From positions 1 to 64,000 of the forward strand of contig CAYUZU010000002.1 of assembly GCA_964448675.1 (NCBI GenBank): DNA of 64,000 nt, given 5' to 3'. Positions within the stretch are counted from its first letter, which is position 1; the number at the start of each line of letters is the position of its first letter. The stretch comes from CAYUZU01 sp964448675 (GTDB lineage Bacteria > Planctomycetota > Phycisphaerae > UBA1845 > Fen-1342). The notes below the pieces were generated by a model. It did no database searches. It was not told the origin of the DNA and worked only from the letters and a program-made list of their open reading frames with translations. Shown piece after piece: positions 19,326 through 27,407 of the stretch. Both the position numbers and the translations under genes were made by a program.

Positions 19326-20408
19326 TCAGCGCTGCGCCAACTCGGCGTCGCCGTTGGCACTGGCGATGGCGGCGTGGGCGGCCTGAACGCGCGCCTGCGC
19401 CAGGCGGACCTTGGCGGTCAGCGGGCAGCACGTCTTGAAGTCGCCGATGAGCCAGTAACGGCCGTCACTGTTGCGGGCCATCTTGTTGGCATCCTTGTCA
19501 CAGGTCTTGCTGCAGTCGTCCTTGGCAGCCACAGTGCGGGCCTTGTCGCTGTCGCACGGCTTGTCGCACTGCTTGTCCTTGCTGGCAACCTTGCGGGCCT
19601 TCGCACTGTCGCACTGCTTGTCCTTGGCAGCCACGGTGCGGGCCTTGTCGCCGTCACACGGCTTGTCGCACTGGCTCTTGCCGGCGACCTTGACCGCCTT
19701 CTTGTCGCCACAGGGCTTGTCGCAGCTCACGGCGCACTTCTCCGCACAGTCGGCGGCCGCACAGCTCTCGGTGCAGACCTTGGTGCACTCGTAGGTCTTA
19801 CCGTCGACAACGGTCTTGACCTTGACGCTCTCGGCGGCCTTGCGCGCCTTGCTGATCACGTCGTCCGCGTGCGAGCGCGTGTCGAAGTCGTACGAAGCCA
19901 CGCGGAACTTGACGCTCGTGTTGTGCTTCTTGGCGAGCGACGCGGCCGAGGCCGGGCAGCGCATGCACTGGTCGCCGACGGCGTACCGTACGGTCGTGAT
20001 CTGCTCGAGGTAGTTGTCGAGGTTCTTCGCGTAAGCCTGCATGGCCTCGCCCTTGTCACAGTACGCCCGATCGTTGACGACGTACTTGACCTTGGCGTCC
20101 TCATGCTTCTTCGCGTAGGCCTTGGCCTGCACCGGGCACGCGGTCTGCTGGTCGCCGACCTTGTAGTGCAGCAGCGGCATGCCGGTCGCGATCAGCTTCT
20201 TACCCGTGCAGTCGATCTCGCAGTCGGCCTTGACTGCGACCTGCTTGCTGTCACAGGGCTTGCTACAGGACGCTTTGTCCTTAACCGCGGCCTTGGCAAC
20301 CGCCTTCTCGGCTTTGTGTTTGCTGGGACAACAGTGGTCGGCGTACGCGCTGGCCGTCAGACCGATCGCGGCAATCAGCGCCAAAGCAGATGCATTCCAA
20401 GCCTTCAT
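19326..20408 (-). CDS. Secreted cysteine- and lysine-rich repeat protein of unknown function
   Basis: A 360-residue protein that is not a recognised family. It has a cleavable signal peptide (MKAWNASALALIAAIGLTAS, cut near AYA-DHCC) and 26 cysteines. Two modules of about 60 residues, each opening with a 'Y-x-VGD-x-x-x-x-CP-x-x-A...AKKH' pattern, lie near 80-140 and 140-205. A third, shortened copy, YWLIGDFKTCCPLTA, is near 318-333. Between them, residues 228-305 form four or five units of the type CDKPCDxDKARTVAAKDKQ. The cysteine pairs suggest disulfides, metal binding or redox sensing in the periplasm; this is inference. The ATG has AAGGAG eight bases upstream, a promoter with a perfect TTGACA lies about 140 bases further up, and a hairpin follows, so it forms its own transcription unit. 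Confidence 0.8.
   Translation of the reverse strand: MKAWNASALALIAAIGLTASAYADHCCPSKHKAEKAVAKAAVKDKASCSKPCDSKQVAVKADCEIDCTGKKLIATGMPLLHYKVGDQQTACPVQAKAYAKKHEDAKVKYVVNDRAYCDKGEAMQAYAKNLDNYLEQITTVRYAVGDQCMRCPASAASLAKKHNTSVKFRVASYDFDTRSHADDVISKARKAAESVKVKTVVDGKTYECTKVCTESCAAADCAEKCAVSCDKPCGDKKAVKVAGKSQCDKPCDGDKARTVAAKDKQCDSAKARKVASKDKQCDKPCDSDKARTVAAKDDCSKTCDKDANKMARNSDGRYWLIGDFKTCCPLTAKVRLAQARVQAAHAAIASANGDAELAQR
19520..19690 (-). repeat. Coding tandem repeat in the cysteine-rich gene
   Basis: The DNA encoding the CDKPCD...ARTVAAKDKQ units repeats with roughly 45-60 base spacing; the words cttgtcgcactg and gtgcgggccttgtcg recur on the plus strand. Such in-frame repeats can expand or contract by slippage. 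Confidence 0.65.
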
Positions 20409-20552
20409 GTGTCGTACTCCTTCTGATCTCGAATTCGATGTTCAGGTGATCTGTCTTCGCCTCAGTCGCGCCCGGGGACGCGAACTGCTTCTGACCCGTA
20501 ACTTGCTTGCCACAACCATTGGGGCAGGCCGCGTATTCCGCGGCCACAAGAT

Positions 20553-20580
20553 ATCGTACAAAAATCATGCGATTTGTCAA
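20553..20580 (-). promoter_or_regulatory. Promoter of the cysteine-rich secreted protein gene
   Basis: On the minus strand a perfect TTGACA (20580-20575) is followed after 16 bases by TACGAT (20558-20553). It lies in the AT-richest stretch of the 305-base gap 20409-20713. The leader to the ATG at 20408 would be about 140 bases. The rest of that gap (20581-20713) shows no gene or clear structure. Confidence 0.55.
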
Positions 20581-20713
20581 AAGGCCCGACCGGCGCCGAG
20601 AATCGGGTGCGCATGTCCGTTACGCAGCCCCGTACGACCGACCGTGCCGGCGCGCGCAAGAACCCCTGCGCCAGCGGTTCAATGACAGCCAATTGATTGC
20701 CGGCCGGCGGCTG

Positions 20714-21706
20714 CTAAAGGAAATCGAGCACTTCTTGATCGTGCCCCTCCGGCCGAACCTTCTTGAACACGTGGGCGATGCGTCCATCCGTATCGATGAT
20801 GAATGTCGTCCGGGCGACCCCCATTTGGACGTTGCCGTACATCTTCTTCTCGACCCAGACGCCGTAGGCTTCGGCCACGGCGTGATCCTCGTCCGCCAGC
20901 AGCGGGAAGTTGAGCCCGAACTTCTGAGCAAAGCGGCCGTGACTGCTCGGCGGGTCGGGCGAGATGCCCAGCACGACCGCGCCCCGTTCGGCGATCGCGC
21001 TACGCGCATCGCGGAAGCCGCAGGCCTCGGTGGTGCAGCCGGGGGTGTCGTCCTTCGGATAGAAATACAGCACCACCTTGCGGCCGCGGTACTGCGACAG
21101 CGTGTGGATCTGGTTGTCCTGGTCCGGCAGGTCGAAGTCCGGCGCGATGTCGCCGACGTCCGGCGCCACCCGCGTTTCGGCATAGCCCGTGACCGGCTCG
21201 GCCAGGATGGCTGGTGGTTCGGGCGGCAGGGGGGCATCGCCCGTGATCGGCGTCACATCGACCACCGGGGGCGGTACGACCCGGATGTCCGGCTGCACGT
21301 GCGGACTGCGCCGCGGCGGCTTGGGCCTGGCGGGGGCCCGCTTGGTGACCGCGGGTGCCGGGGCCGCGGCGGCCTTCTTCCCGGCCGTCTTGCGCTTGGT
21401 CGGCGCGCTCGTGCTCTTCTTGCTGGCCGCTTTCCTGGTCGTCTTGCGCTTGGTCGCTTTCTTCGTGGTCTTCTTCTTGGGGCTCTTCTTCTTGGTGGAT
21501 TTCTTGGCAGTCTTCTTTCCCGTGGCCTTTTTGGCCGTTTTCTTCCTGGCGACCTTCTTCTTCGTCGTCTTCTTCTTGGCGGCCTTCTTCGTGGTCTTCT
21601 TCTTCGTCGCCTTGCGCGTCACTTTCTTGCGCGCCGTCTTCCTGGTGGACTTCTTCCTGGTGGTCTTCTTCGCGGCTTTCCTGCTGGTCGCTTTCTTCTT
21701 GGCCAT
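20714..21706 (-). CDS. Histone H1-like tail fused to a Bcp-type peroxiredoxin
   Basis: A 330-residue fusion. Residues 1-130 are almost entirely Lys, Ala, Thr and Arg in KKxxxKK patterns like bacterial histone H1-like proteins. Residues about 131-175 form a Pro-rich linker. Residues about 180-330 are a complete thioredoxin-fold peroxiredoxin of the Bcp/PrxQ type, with VLYFYPKDDTPGCTTEACGF giving peroxidatic Cys224 and resolving Cys229, and ARTTFIIDTDGRIAHVF near the end. Bcp enzymes reduce hydroperoxides using thioredoxin. The basic tail suggests binding to DNA or RNA, which would place peroxide removal on the nucleoid; this is inference. The ATG has AGAGG seven bases upstream. The frame is continuous across the junction with no sign of a sequencing fusion. 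Confidence 0.9.
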   Translation of the reverse strand: MAKKKATSRKAAKKTTRKKSTRKTARKKVTRKATKKKTTKKAAKKKTTKKKVARKKTAKKATGKKTAKKSTKKKSPKKKTTKKATKRKTTRKAASKKSTSAPTKRKTAGKKAAAAPAPAVTKRAPARPKPPRRSPHVQPDIRVVPPPVVDVTPITGDAPLPPEPPAILAEPVTGYAETRVAPDVGDIAPDFDLPDQDNQIHTLSQYRGRKVVLYFYPKDDTPGCTTEACGFRDARSAIAERGAVVLGISPDPPSSHGRFAQKFGLNFPLLADEDHAVAEAYGVWVEKKMYGNVQMGVARTTFIIDTDGRIAHVFKKVRPEGHDQEVLDFL

Positions 21707-22077
21707 GGCGCTACCTCTGGATTATGCGGAGATGGGCTGTCGAGGCGAGGGCGAACGCGGCGGCGGCGAACACACTAACCCGGAACACCGGGGCCCGGGC
21801 CCGAACCGACGCGCGCGGCATGTAGAACGCGTACGACATGAAGGGTGCTCGCCAGCGATGAACGCGAAGGTGCAGCTACCCGAACGACTGCCTGACGGCT
21901 CGACGACGTCGCGTGCCACGCACACGAAGACCGCCGACCGGCCCCAGATTATGCGCAACGGGAATGCGCGTCACAACGGGCCGCCGCCCAGAATCCCGCG
22001 CAGCGATCTGTGCGCAGCCACCTGCAACCGCGCACGGCAACCTCCGAGCCCCGACACCCGACAACGCCCCGCAGCCG
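21707..22077. other. 371-base intergenic region, no gene recognised
   Basis: This lies between the start of the histone-tail peroxiredoxin gene and the end of the PKD lipoprotein gene, both on the minus strand. It should hold the peroxiredoxin promoter. Short open frames here have arginine-rich shadow composition, and no palindrome, tandem repeat or tRNA was seen. Confidence 0.5.
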
Positions 22078-23298
22078 CTAGATCGGCGGCCCTTCGCTGC
22101 TCCAGGCGGGATCGCTGGCCTCGACATTGGTGGACGAGCCGAGTGTGCCGTCACTGCCGCCGGCGCTGTTCTCGAGCGATTGCCCGCTGCCCGCATCCAG
22201 CCGCCACAGCCCGAGCAGACCGGTTTCCGTACCCGCGACCCGCCGGTTCATGTTCGTGCTGATCTGTTCCGCCGTGCGCTCGCTGATCCAGAAGCGAACT
22301 TCGGCAATCTTCCCGCGCATCGCGTTCCCCAGCGTGATCTGGCTGGCCGAGAACGTATCGTTGACCTCGGCGGTCGTGATGACCGCGCCGTTGATGTACA
22401 GCGTCGCGGTGCCCGGCGCCGCGTTTGGGTCGGCCGCGTCCGGCGCCTGAAACGTCACCGCGACATGCCGCCAATTGTCCGCCAGGCCGCTCGCGGTCGC
22501 CGTGGTGACCTGCCCCGGCGTGCGCACGAGCGCGCTGTTGCTGCTCGGAACCAGCTCGAGCGCGAAGTTGTTCCCGACCGCCGCCACGAACCCGCCGGCG
22601 CTCTCCATCTTGACCCAGGCCTCGAAGGTGCACGTCTCGAATTCCTGCGATCCGCCGAGCGGCAGGATCGCGAAGCTCGCACCGTCGAACTGCAATGACG
22701 CGTTGCGGTCACCGACCTCGATCGTGGTCGTCGTGGACGCCGTAACGCCGCCCGCCGTCTCCACGGTCAGCGTGACGGTGAAGGTGCCGTCCCGCGTGTA
22801 GGTATGCTGCGGCTGGGCTTCGCGCGAGGTGCCACCGTCGCCGAAGTCCCAGTAGTAATCGAGGATCGTGTCGTCGGTGACCTGGGTCTGTGTGGCGTCG
22901 AAGTTCACCACCAGCGGACGGGTGCCCTCGCTCACATCGGCACTGATCACCGCGACCACGTCGCCTCCCTGGGCGCGGATCGTCTCGCTGGTGCTGTTGG
23001 ACGCCCCGGTGACATCCGTCACCGTCAGCGCCAGCACGTAGCGTCCCGGGTTCGTGTAGGTGTGCGTCGTGGCCATCTCCGTCGCGGTGGTCCCATCGCC
23101 GAAGTCCCACGCGTACGACAGCGGCCCCTCGTTCGTCGAGCTCGAATCCACGGCGGTGACGGTGATCGCCAGGGGGGCCGAGCCCGACGTCTGCGAAACG
23201 CCGATTACGGGGGTTACCGGCGAGTTGTTGAGGTTCTGGGCCTGGGGGCAGCCGGCGATGATCGATAGGGCAACGATCAGGACGAGCGATGTTCGCAT
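22078..23298 (-). CDS. PKD- and LamG-domain lipoprotein
   Basis: A 406-residue surface lipoprotein. The signal peptide ends in the lipobox IIAGC (Cys17). Two PKD domains follow (about 28-110 and 112-197), each with the hallmark WDFGDG: SYAWDFGDGTTATE and YYWDFGDGGTSRE, then THTYTNPGRY or QHTYTRDGTF. Residues about 200-395 form a LamG/concanavalin-like domain with FEAWVKMES, NWRHVAVTFQAPD, ATLYINGAVI, GKIAEVRFWISERTAEQI and GLLGLWRLDAGSG. The likely role is binding a glycan or protein outside the cell. No catalytic domain is present. It is transcribed away from the zincin-like gene, 176 bases apart. Confidence 0.88.
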   Translation of the reverse strand: MRTSLVLIVALSIIAGCPQAQNLNNSPVTPVIGVSQTSGSAPLAITVTAVDSSSTNEGPLSYAWDFGDGTTATEMATTHTYTNPGRYVLALTVTDVTGASNSTSETIRAQGGDVVAVISADVSEGTRPLVVNFDATQTQVTDDTILDYYWDFGDGGTSREAQPQHTYTRDGTFTVTLTVETAGGVTASTTTTIEVGDRNASLQFDGASFAILPLGGSQEFETCTFEAWVKMESAGGFVAAVGNNFALELVPSSNSALVRTPGQVTTATASGLADNWRHVAVTFQAPDAADPNAAPGTATLYINGAVITTAEVNDTFSASQITLGNAMRGKIAEVRFWISERTAEQISTNMNRRVAGTETGLLGLWRLDAGSGQSLENSAGGSDGTLGSSTNVEASDPAWSSEGPPI

Positions 23299-23474
23299 GG
23301 ATGATGGCCTCGTTTCAGAGCATTCTGGGGCAACTTCGCTGGCATTATACGAGCGGGCGCGCCTGTCCGGCCAGCGGTCAAAACGCGGATACTGGCGTAG
23401 TGAACCGTTTTTGTTAGGATGGTGCCAGGATCGTTCCGACGGGGTGAGACGTGTGCGAGCTGTGGAGAGAACTC

Positions 23475-25922
23475 ATGCAGAAGTGGATGGCGATGGCGTT
23501 GGTGGCGGGGTTGGCCGGCGGTGCGTTGGCGGCCGAGACCATGAAGGTCAAGAACCTCAAGGTCCTGGTCCCGATCTATCGTGGCGCCCCTGATGACGAT
23601 AACCGCATGTCGGATCACGACGTGCTCATGGCCAGGAACGGCCTCGAGCTCGGCCGCCTCTTCTATTTCCGCAACAGTCGGGCCCAGCTCAACATCGAGT
23701 TCGACTGGCTGGTCATCGACACCGTCGCGCCGGAGACCGCCGGCCCGACCATGGACAACATCGTCGCCGACCTGCACCAGCGCGGTATCAAGGACGGCGA
23801 GTACGACGGCCTGATCGCCACCGGCGTCGGGCTGAAGGGCAACTGGGGCGGGTTCAACGTGCTCGGCGGCGCCGGCGGCTGCTTCGGCATCGGCGGCAAG
23901 CGCAGCGTCGGCTATCCGGAGTTCGATGAAGACACCGGCTACGGTTGGGCGTGGATCTTCGCTCATGAATTCCAGCATGCGCTCGACCTGGTCATCGTCG
24001 AGAGCTCCGACCTCGACATGCTGCACTCGCATCCGTATGTCGACCGCGTCGAGGAGTTCTTCCGCGGTTACTACCTCGGCGGCGAACACTGGGACTGGAT
24101 CGCCGTCACGCTGCGCGAGTTCGATCAATACCTCCAGATCAAGGGCGTTCGCAACGACTTCCTGGAGGTCGTGGACGCCGACGGTGACAGGCTGCCTGAC
24201 GACGACCCGCGCCTGCCCGCCGACGAAAGGCGCTTCGGCAGCAGCCCGACGGCCAAGGACACCGACGGCGACGGCCTCGATGACCTCGGCGAGTTCGTCG
24301 CCAATCGCCATCGCGGCAGTGATCCCACCAAGGCCGACACCGATGGTGACGGGCTCAACGACGCCGAGGATCGCTACCCCGTGATCCCGATTGCGCCGAC
24401 CCTGCCCTACGCCGTCGACGACAAGATCCCGGACGATGCGGCCCCGCTGCTGACCGGCGCGTTCGTGCGCACCGATGAAGGCGGCGACATCGCGGTGTAT
24501 GGCGCCTGGACCGAGGACCGGCTGTATCTGCGGTTCCGCGGCCCGCGCGAATTCCGTGCCATCGCGAAGATCGACGGCAGCGCCGCCAACGGCTTCTGGG
24601 AAGGGGGCGATACCTACGTCCTCCGCATCGACGGCGCTGCGGTGAAGTTCGCCGGGCTCGGCCTGCGCGGCGACGTCCCGGGCGCCCGGGTCAGTCGTAT
24701 CACCGCCAGCGGCGCGGCTAGCGCCAGCGCCCTCGGCCAGAAGGTCTCCGCGAAAACCTCCACCTACGAGCTGCTCGTGGAGATCCCCGCAGCCATCGGC
24801 CAGGGTGTCAGCAAGGAGATCAACTATGGCGGCACGCGCGAGCCACAGGATGTCGCTGCCGGCCTGACGCTTGTCGACGGCCGCTCCATCGGCGTCAACT
24901 TCATCTACGAGTTCACCAACGGCACGCAGGCCGTGCTCACGCCGCACCACACGATCTTCGCCACGCGGCTGGTCAAGCCGGCCGACGCGCCCGATCGCCC
25001 GATCCTGCGGGCGCCGGCCCTGACCAACGACGCCGTGCCCGTCGTCGAGGTGCTCGGTGTGCGGCCGCTGACCAGGGTGCACGTGTTGACCGGGGGGACC
25101 AGCGGTGACGTCGTCGGCGCACGGGTCGGGCCGGGCGCGGTCCGGCTCGTGGAGCTGTCCGCCGACGGCACCTACGACCTCGTCGCGACGACCCCCGATG
25201 CCGCCAGTGAACCGGCGACCATCACGGTCGACCGCACGGCGCCGGCCCCGACGCTGACCGTAACGGGTGACAAGCTGCTCGCCCGCTGCGAGCCCCACGC
25301 GCAGTTCGAGCTCTGGTGGGGCGTCGATGGCTCACCCGTGGCGCCGATCGACGGCGCGCTCGCCGATGAAAGCGGCCGCGTCGAGCTGGATCTCAGCGGC
25401 GCGCACTTCACGGGCTGGACGGTGACCGCCTACCGCGACATGCATTTTCACGAGCAGGCGTACATCACGAGCTGGCCCAAGATCGATCAGTTCTTCCGCG
25501 GCGGCGCGCCCAACCCGCGGCTGCCGGCCGATGGCTTCGCGTTCCGCTGCGAAGGTCTGCTGCAGATCAGCCACGACGGTCGCTACACCTTCGAACTCAA
25601 CACGGACGACGGCTCACGCCTGTTCATCGACAACGAGGTCGTGCTCGATCACTGGGGACACCACGGCATGTCGCCCAAGACCGCGACCGTGCACCTGGCC
25701 GAGGGCCTCCGCCGTGTCCGCATTGACTATTACGAGGAGAACGGCTGGGCCGGCTTCAAGTTCCGCGGCGGCGCAGCCGGCGGCGAGCTGACCTTTGACC
25801 TGCCCGTGGTGCGCGTGCCGCTGCCGGCGGACGAGGTCGAGCTCTACGGGGTGCAGTGCGATCGGCTCGGGAATCGTTCCGACTTCAGTGTCGGCCGGGC
25901 CGCGGTCGCCACCGACCGTTGA
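23475..25922 (+). CDS. Secreted zincin-like protein with calcium-binding repeats and PA14 domain
   Basis: An 815-residue exported protein. The ATG at 23475 has GGAGAG five bases upstream, and the signal peptide is MQKWMAMALVAGLAGGALA. A zinc-metallopeptidase-like motif HEFQHALD is at about 164-171. Two calcium-binding thrombospondin-3-like stretches follow, DTDGDGLDDLGE and DTDGDGLNDAED. The middle carries a CBM9-like or similar beta domain (FVRTDEGGDIAVYGAWTEDRLYLRF) and an Ig-like segment. A PA14 domain near the C-terminus shows HDGRYTFELNTDDGSRLFID and RRVRIDYYEENGWAGFKF. The third zinc ligand and glutamate context match no peptidase family I recognise. Its stop codon is six bases from the stop of the convergent retropepsin gene. 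Confidence 0.8.
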   Translation: MQKWMAMALVAGLAGGALAAETMKVKNLKVLVPIYRGAPDDDNRMSDHDVLMARNGLELGRLFYFRNSRAQLNIEFDWLVIDTVAPETAGPTMDNIVADLHQRGIKDGEYDGLIATGVGLKGNWGGFNVLGGAGGCFGIGGKRSVGYPEFDEDTGYGWAWIFAHEFQHALDLVIVESSDLDMLHSHPYVDRVEEFFRGYYLGGEHWDWIAVTLREFDQYLQIKGVRNDFLEVVDADGDRLPDDDPRLPADERRFGSSPTAKDTDGDGLDDLGEFVANRHRGSDPTKADTDGDGLNDAEDRYPVIPIAPTLPYAVDDKIPDDAAPLLTGAFVRTDEGGDIAVYGAWTEDRLYLRFRGPREFRAIAKIDGSAANGFWEGGDTYVLRIDGAAVKFAGLGLRGDVPGARVSRITASGAASASALGQKVSAKTSTYELLVEIPAAIGQGVSKEINYGGTREPQDVAAGLTLVDGRSIGVNFIYEFTNGTQAVLTPHHTIFATRLVKPADAPDRPILRAPALTNDAVPVVEVLGVRPLTRVHVLTGGTSGDVVGARVGPGAVRLVELSADGTYDLVATTPDAASEPATITVDRTAPAPTLTVTGDKLLARCEPHAQFELWWGVDGSPVAPIDGALADESGRVELDLSGAHFTGWTVTAYRDMHFHEQAYITSWPKIDQFFRGGAPNPRLPADGFAFRCEGLLQISHDGRYTFELNTDDGSRLFIDNEVVLDHWGHHGMSPKTATVHLAEGLRRVRIDYYEENGWAGFKFRGGAAGGELTFDLPVVRVPLPADEVELYGVQCDRLGNRSDFSVGRAAVATDR

Positions 25923-25928
25923 GCCTCG

Positions 25929-27137
25929 TCATGGGATCCACGCGACGCTTTCGAGGGTGACCTCGTATGGCGCCGCATCGGCCCGCAGCAACGCGAGGTC
26001 GACCGCGCGGTTGGCGGGGTTCGTGTGCGTTGCCAGCAACAGCGTGCCGAACCACGCACCGTCGTCGCCCAGCCCGTCCAGCCGCGTCTGGTTGACGCCG
26101 ACGATGGTGTCGCCGGTCTGCACGCCCGCCGCCTCGGCCGGACCACCCGCGAGCACGCCCGTGATCACCGGCTGCCCGTCGAGCACCGTGTAGCGAAAGC
26201 CGAAGGTGCGCACGCCGTCGTCAGCCCCCGCGGCGCTTTGCGGCACGAGTTGCATCTGGCCGCTGGGCGTGTCGAACCGCACGATGTAGTCGCGCAGGAA
26301 ACCCGCGCCGATGATCGGCTCGCTGATCTCGCCCAGCACGACCACCGGCGCCGGCAGCACCGCGGCGCCCACCTGCACCGGCGCCTGCAGCCGCGCGATC
26401 TCCGCCGTCGTCACACCGGACAGATCCGCCCCGTCGTACCACTGCCGCGGCCCGGCGCTGTAGCCGACGCCTTCGAGCTCACCCGGCAGGTGCAGCGCGA
26501 GGGTATTGCCCGTGTCGACCAGGGCCGACACCTGCTGCTGGCCGATGTGCATCGTCAGGTACGGCCGACTGTTCTTCTGTACGAAGGGCATGACGGTGCC
26601 CGCGCCCGGATCGAGCAGGCTGTCCGCCGAGAGCCGCAGCCGCGCAGCGCCGTAGTCGATCTCCATCGAAGCGTGCTCGAACAGCGGAAAGCCGAGGATG
26701 CCGTCCACCGGCGTCTGCAGCGCGGCGGACAGGTGCGACAGGTCCAGGATGCCGGCCTGCAGATCGGTGACTTCGGCCGGCCCGAGTTCCAGCGCACCGA
26801 TGGCGAGCTCGAACCCCGCGCGGATGCGCGTGCCGTCGGTGTCAGCGATGGTGCGCTCGCTCTCGATGATCTGGCCGGGAAACTGCGTTGCGAGATGGTA
26901 CGCCACGAACGTGTCGGACGCGCCCGTATCCAGCAGGAACGCGAACGGCCCGGCCCCGTCGATCCACACGTCCACGAAAGCCTGCGTGCCGACCATCTGC
27001 AGCGGCACGTCCACCTGCCGCGCGCTCAGCCGCAGCGTCGGCAGCTTGGTCTCCTCCGCCGGCGGCGTCACCGTCGGGCAGCCGCCTGGCAGCAGCAGCG
27101 CCACCGCGATCAGCCAGCCCACGGCCGGTGCGTACAT
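25929..27137 (-). CDS. Retropepsin-like aspartyl protease lipoprotein with PDZ domain
   Basis: A 402-residue lipoprotein with lipobox LPGGC close to the N-terminus. The ATG at 27137 has GAGG five bases upstream. Two aspartyl-protease half-motifs are visible: FAFLLDTGASDTFVAYHLA (about 70-88) and SALVDTGNTLALHLPGEL (about 205-222), so the chain carries both catalytic aspartates instead of dimerising. Each half continues with the hydrophobic 'DGILG' or 'IIGAGFLR' element. A PDZ domain follows (about 320-395) with VITGVLAGGPAEAAGVQTGD and IVGVNQTRLDGL. It probably cleaves or senses extracytoplasmic proteins. It is a single gene between convergent and tandem neighbours. Confidence 0.87.
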   Translation of the reverse strand: MYAPAVGWLIAVALLLPGGCPTVTPPAEETKLPTLRLSARQVDVPLQMVGTQAFVDVWIDGAGPFAFLLDTGASDTFVAYHLATQFPGQIIESERTIADTDGTRIRAGFELAIGALELGPAEVTDLQAGILDLSHLSAALQTPVDGILGFPLFEHASMEIDYGAARLRLSADSLLDPGAGTVMPFVQKNSRPYLTMHIGQQQVSALVDTGNTLALHLPGELEGVGYSAGPRQWYDGADLSGVTTAEIARLQAPVQVGAAVLPAPVVVLGEISEPIIGAGFLRDYIVRFDTPSGQMQLVPQSAAGADDGVRTFGFRYTVLDGQPVITGVLAGGPAEAAGVQTGDTIVGVNQTRLDGLGDDGAWFGTLLLATHTNPANRAVDLALLRADAAPYEVTLESVAWIP

Positions 27138-27407
27138 TGGACCTCGTCTGGTCACCGCTTCTCTCCCACTGGTTGGCCCTGTGCGCGTCTCGCACCATTC
27201 TAGGCCCGGGACTTGCGGCGATTCCCTGTGATTCTGCTCGTTGCCGACCACCCCCGAATCAGTCCAGCGCGCCGGCGCATTCTGGGACGCCCGGCGAAAC
27301 CCCCGCCAACGTCCGGTATGCCCGCGAAAGCGCCACGCCCCGGCCGATAGTAAGCGAAGCGCGCCGACTGAAGGTGGCGCACGGCAGCGCGCCGGTGGTT
27401 GCGCGCC

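Noticed and set aside
20507..21778. A 423-codon plus-strand frame opposite the histone-tail peroxiredoxin
   Set aside because: Its Gly/Leu/Arg-rich second half is the antisense of the Lys/Ala/Thr repeats, and the sense frame has a complete peroxiredoxin domain.
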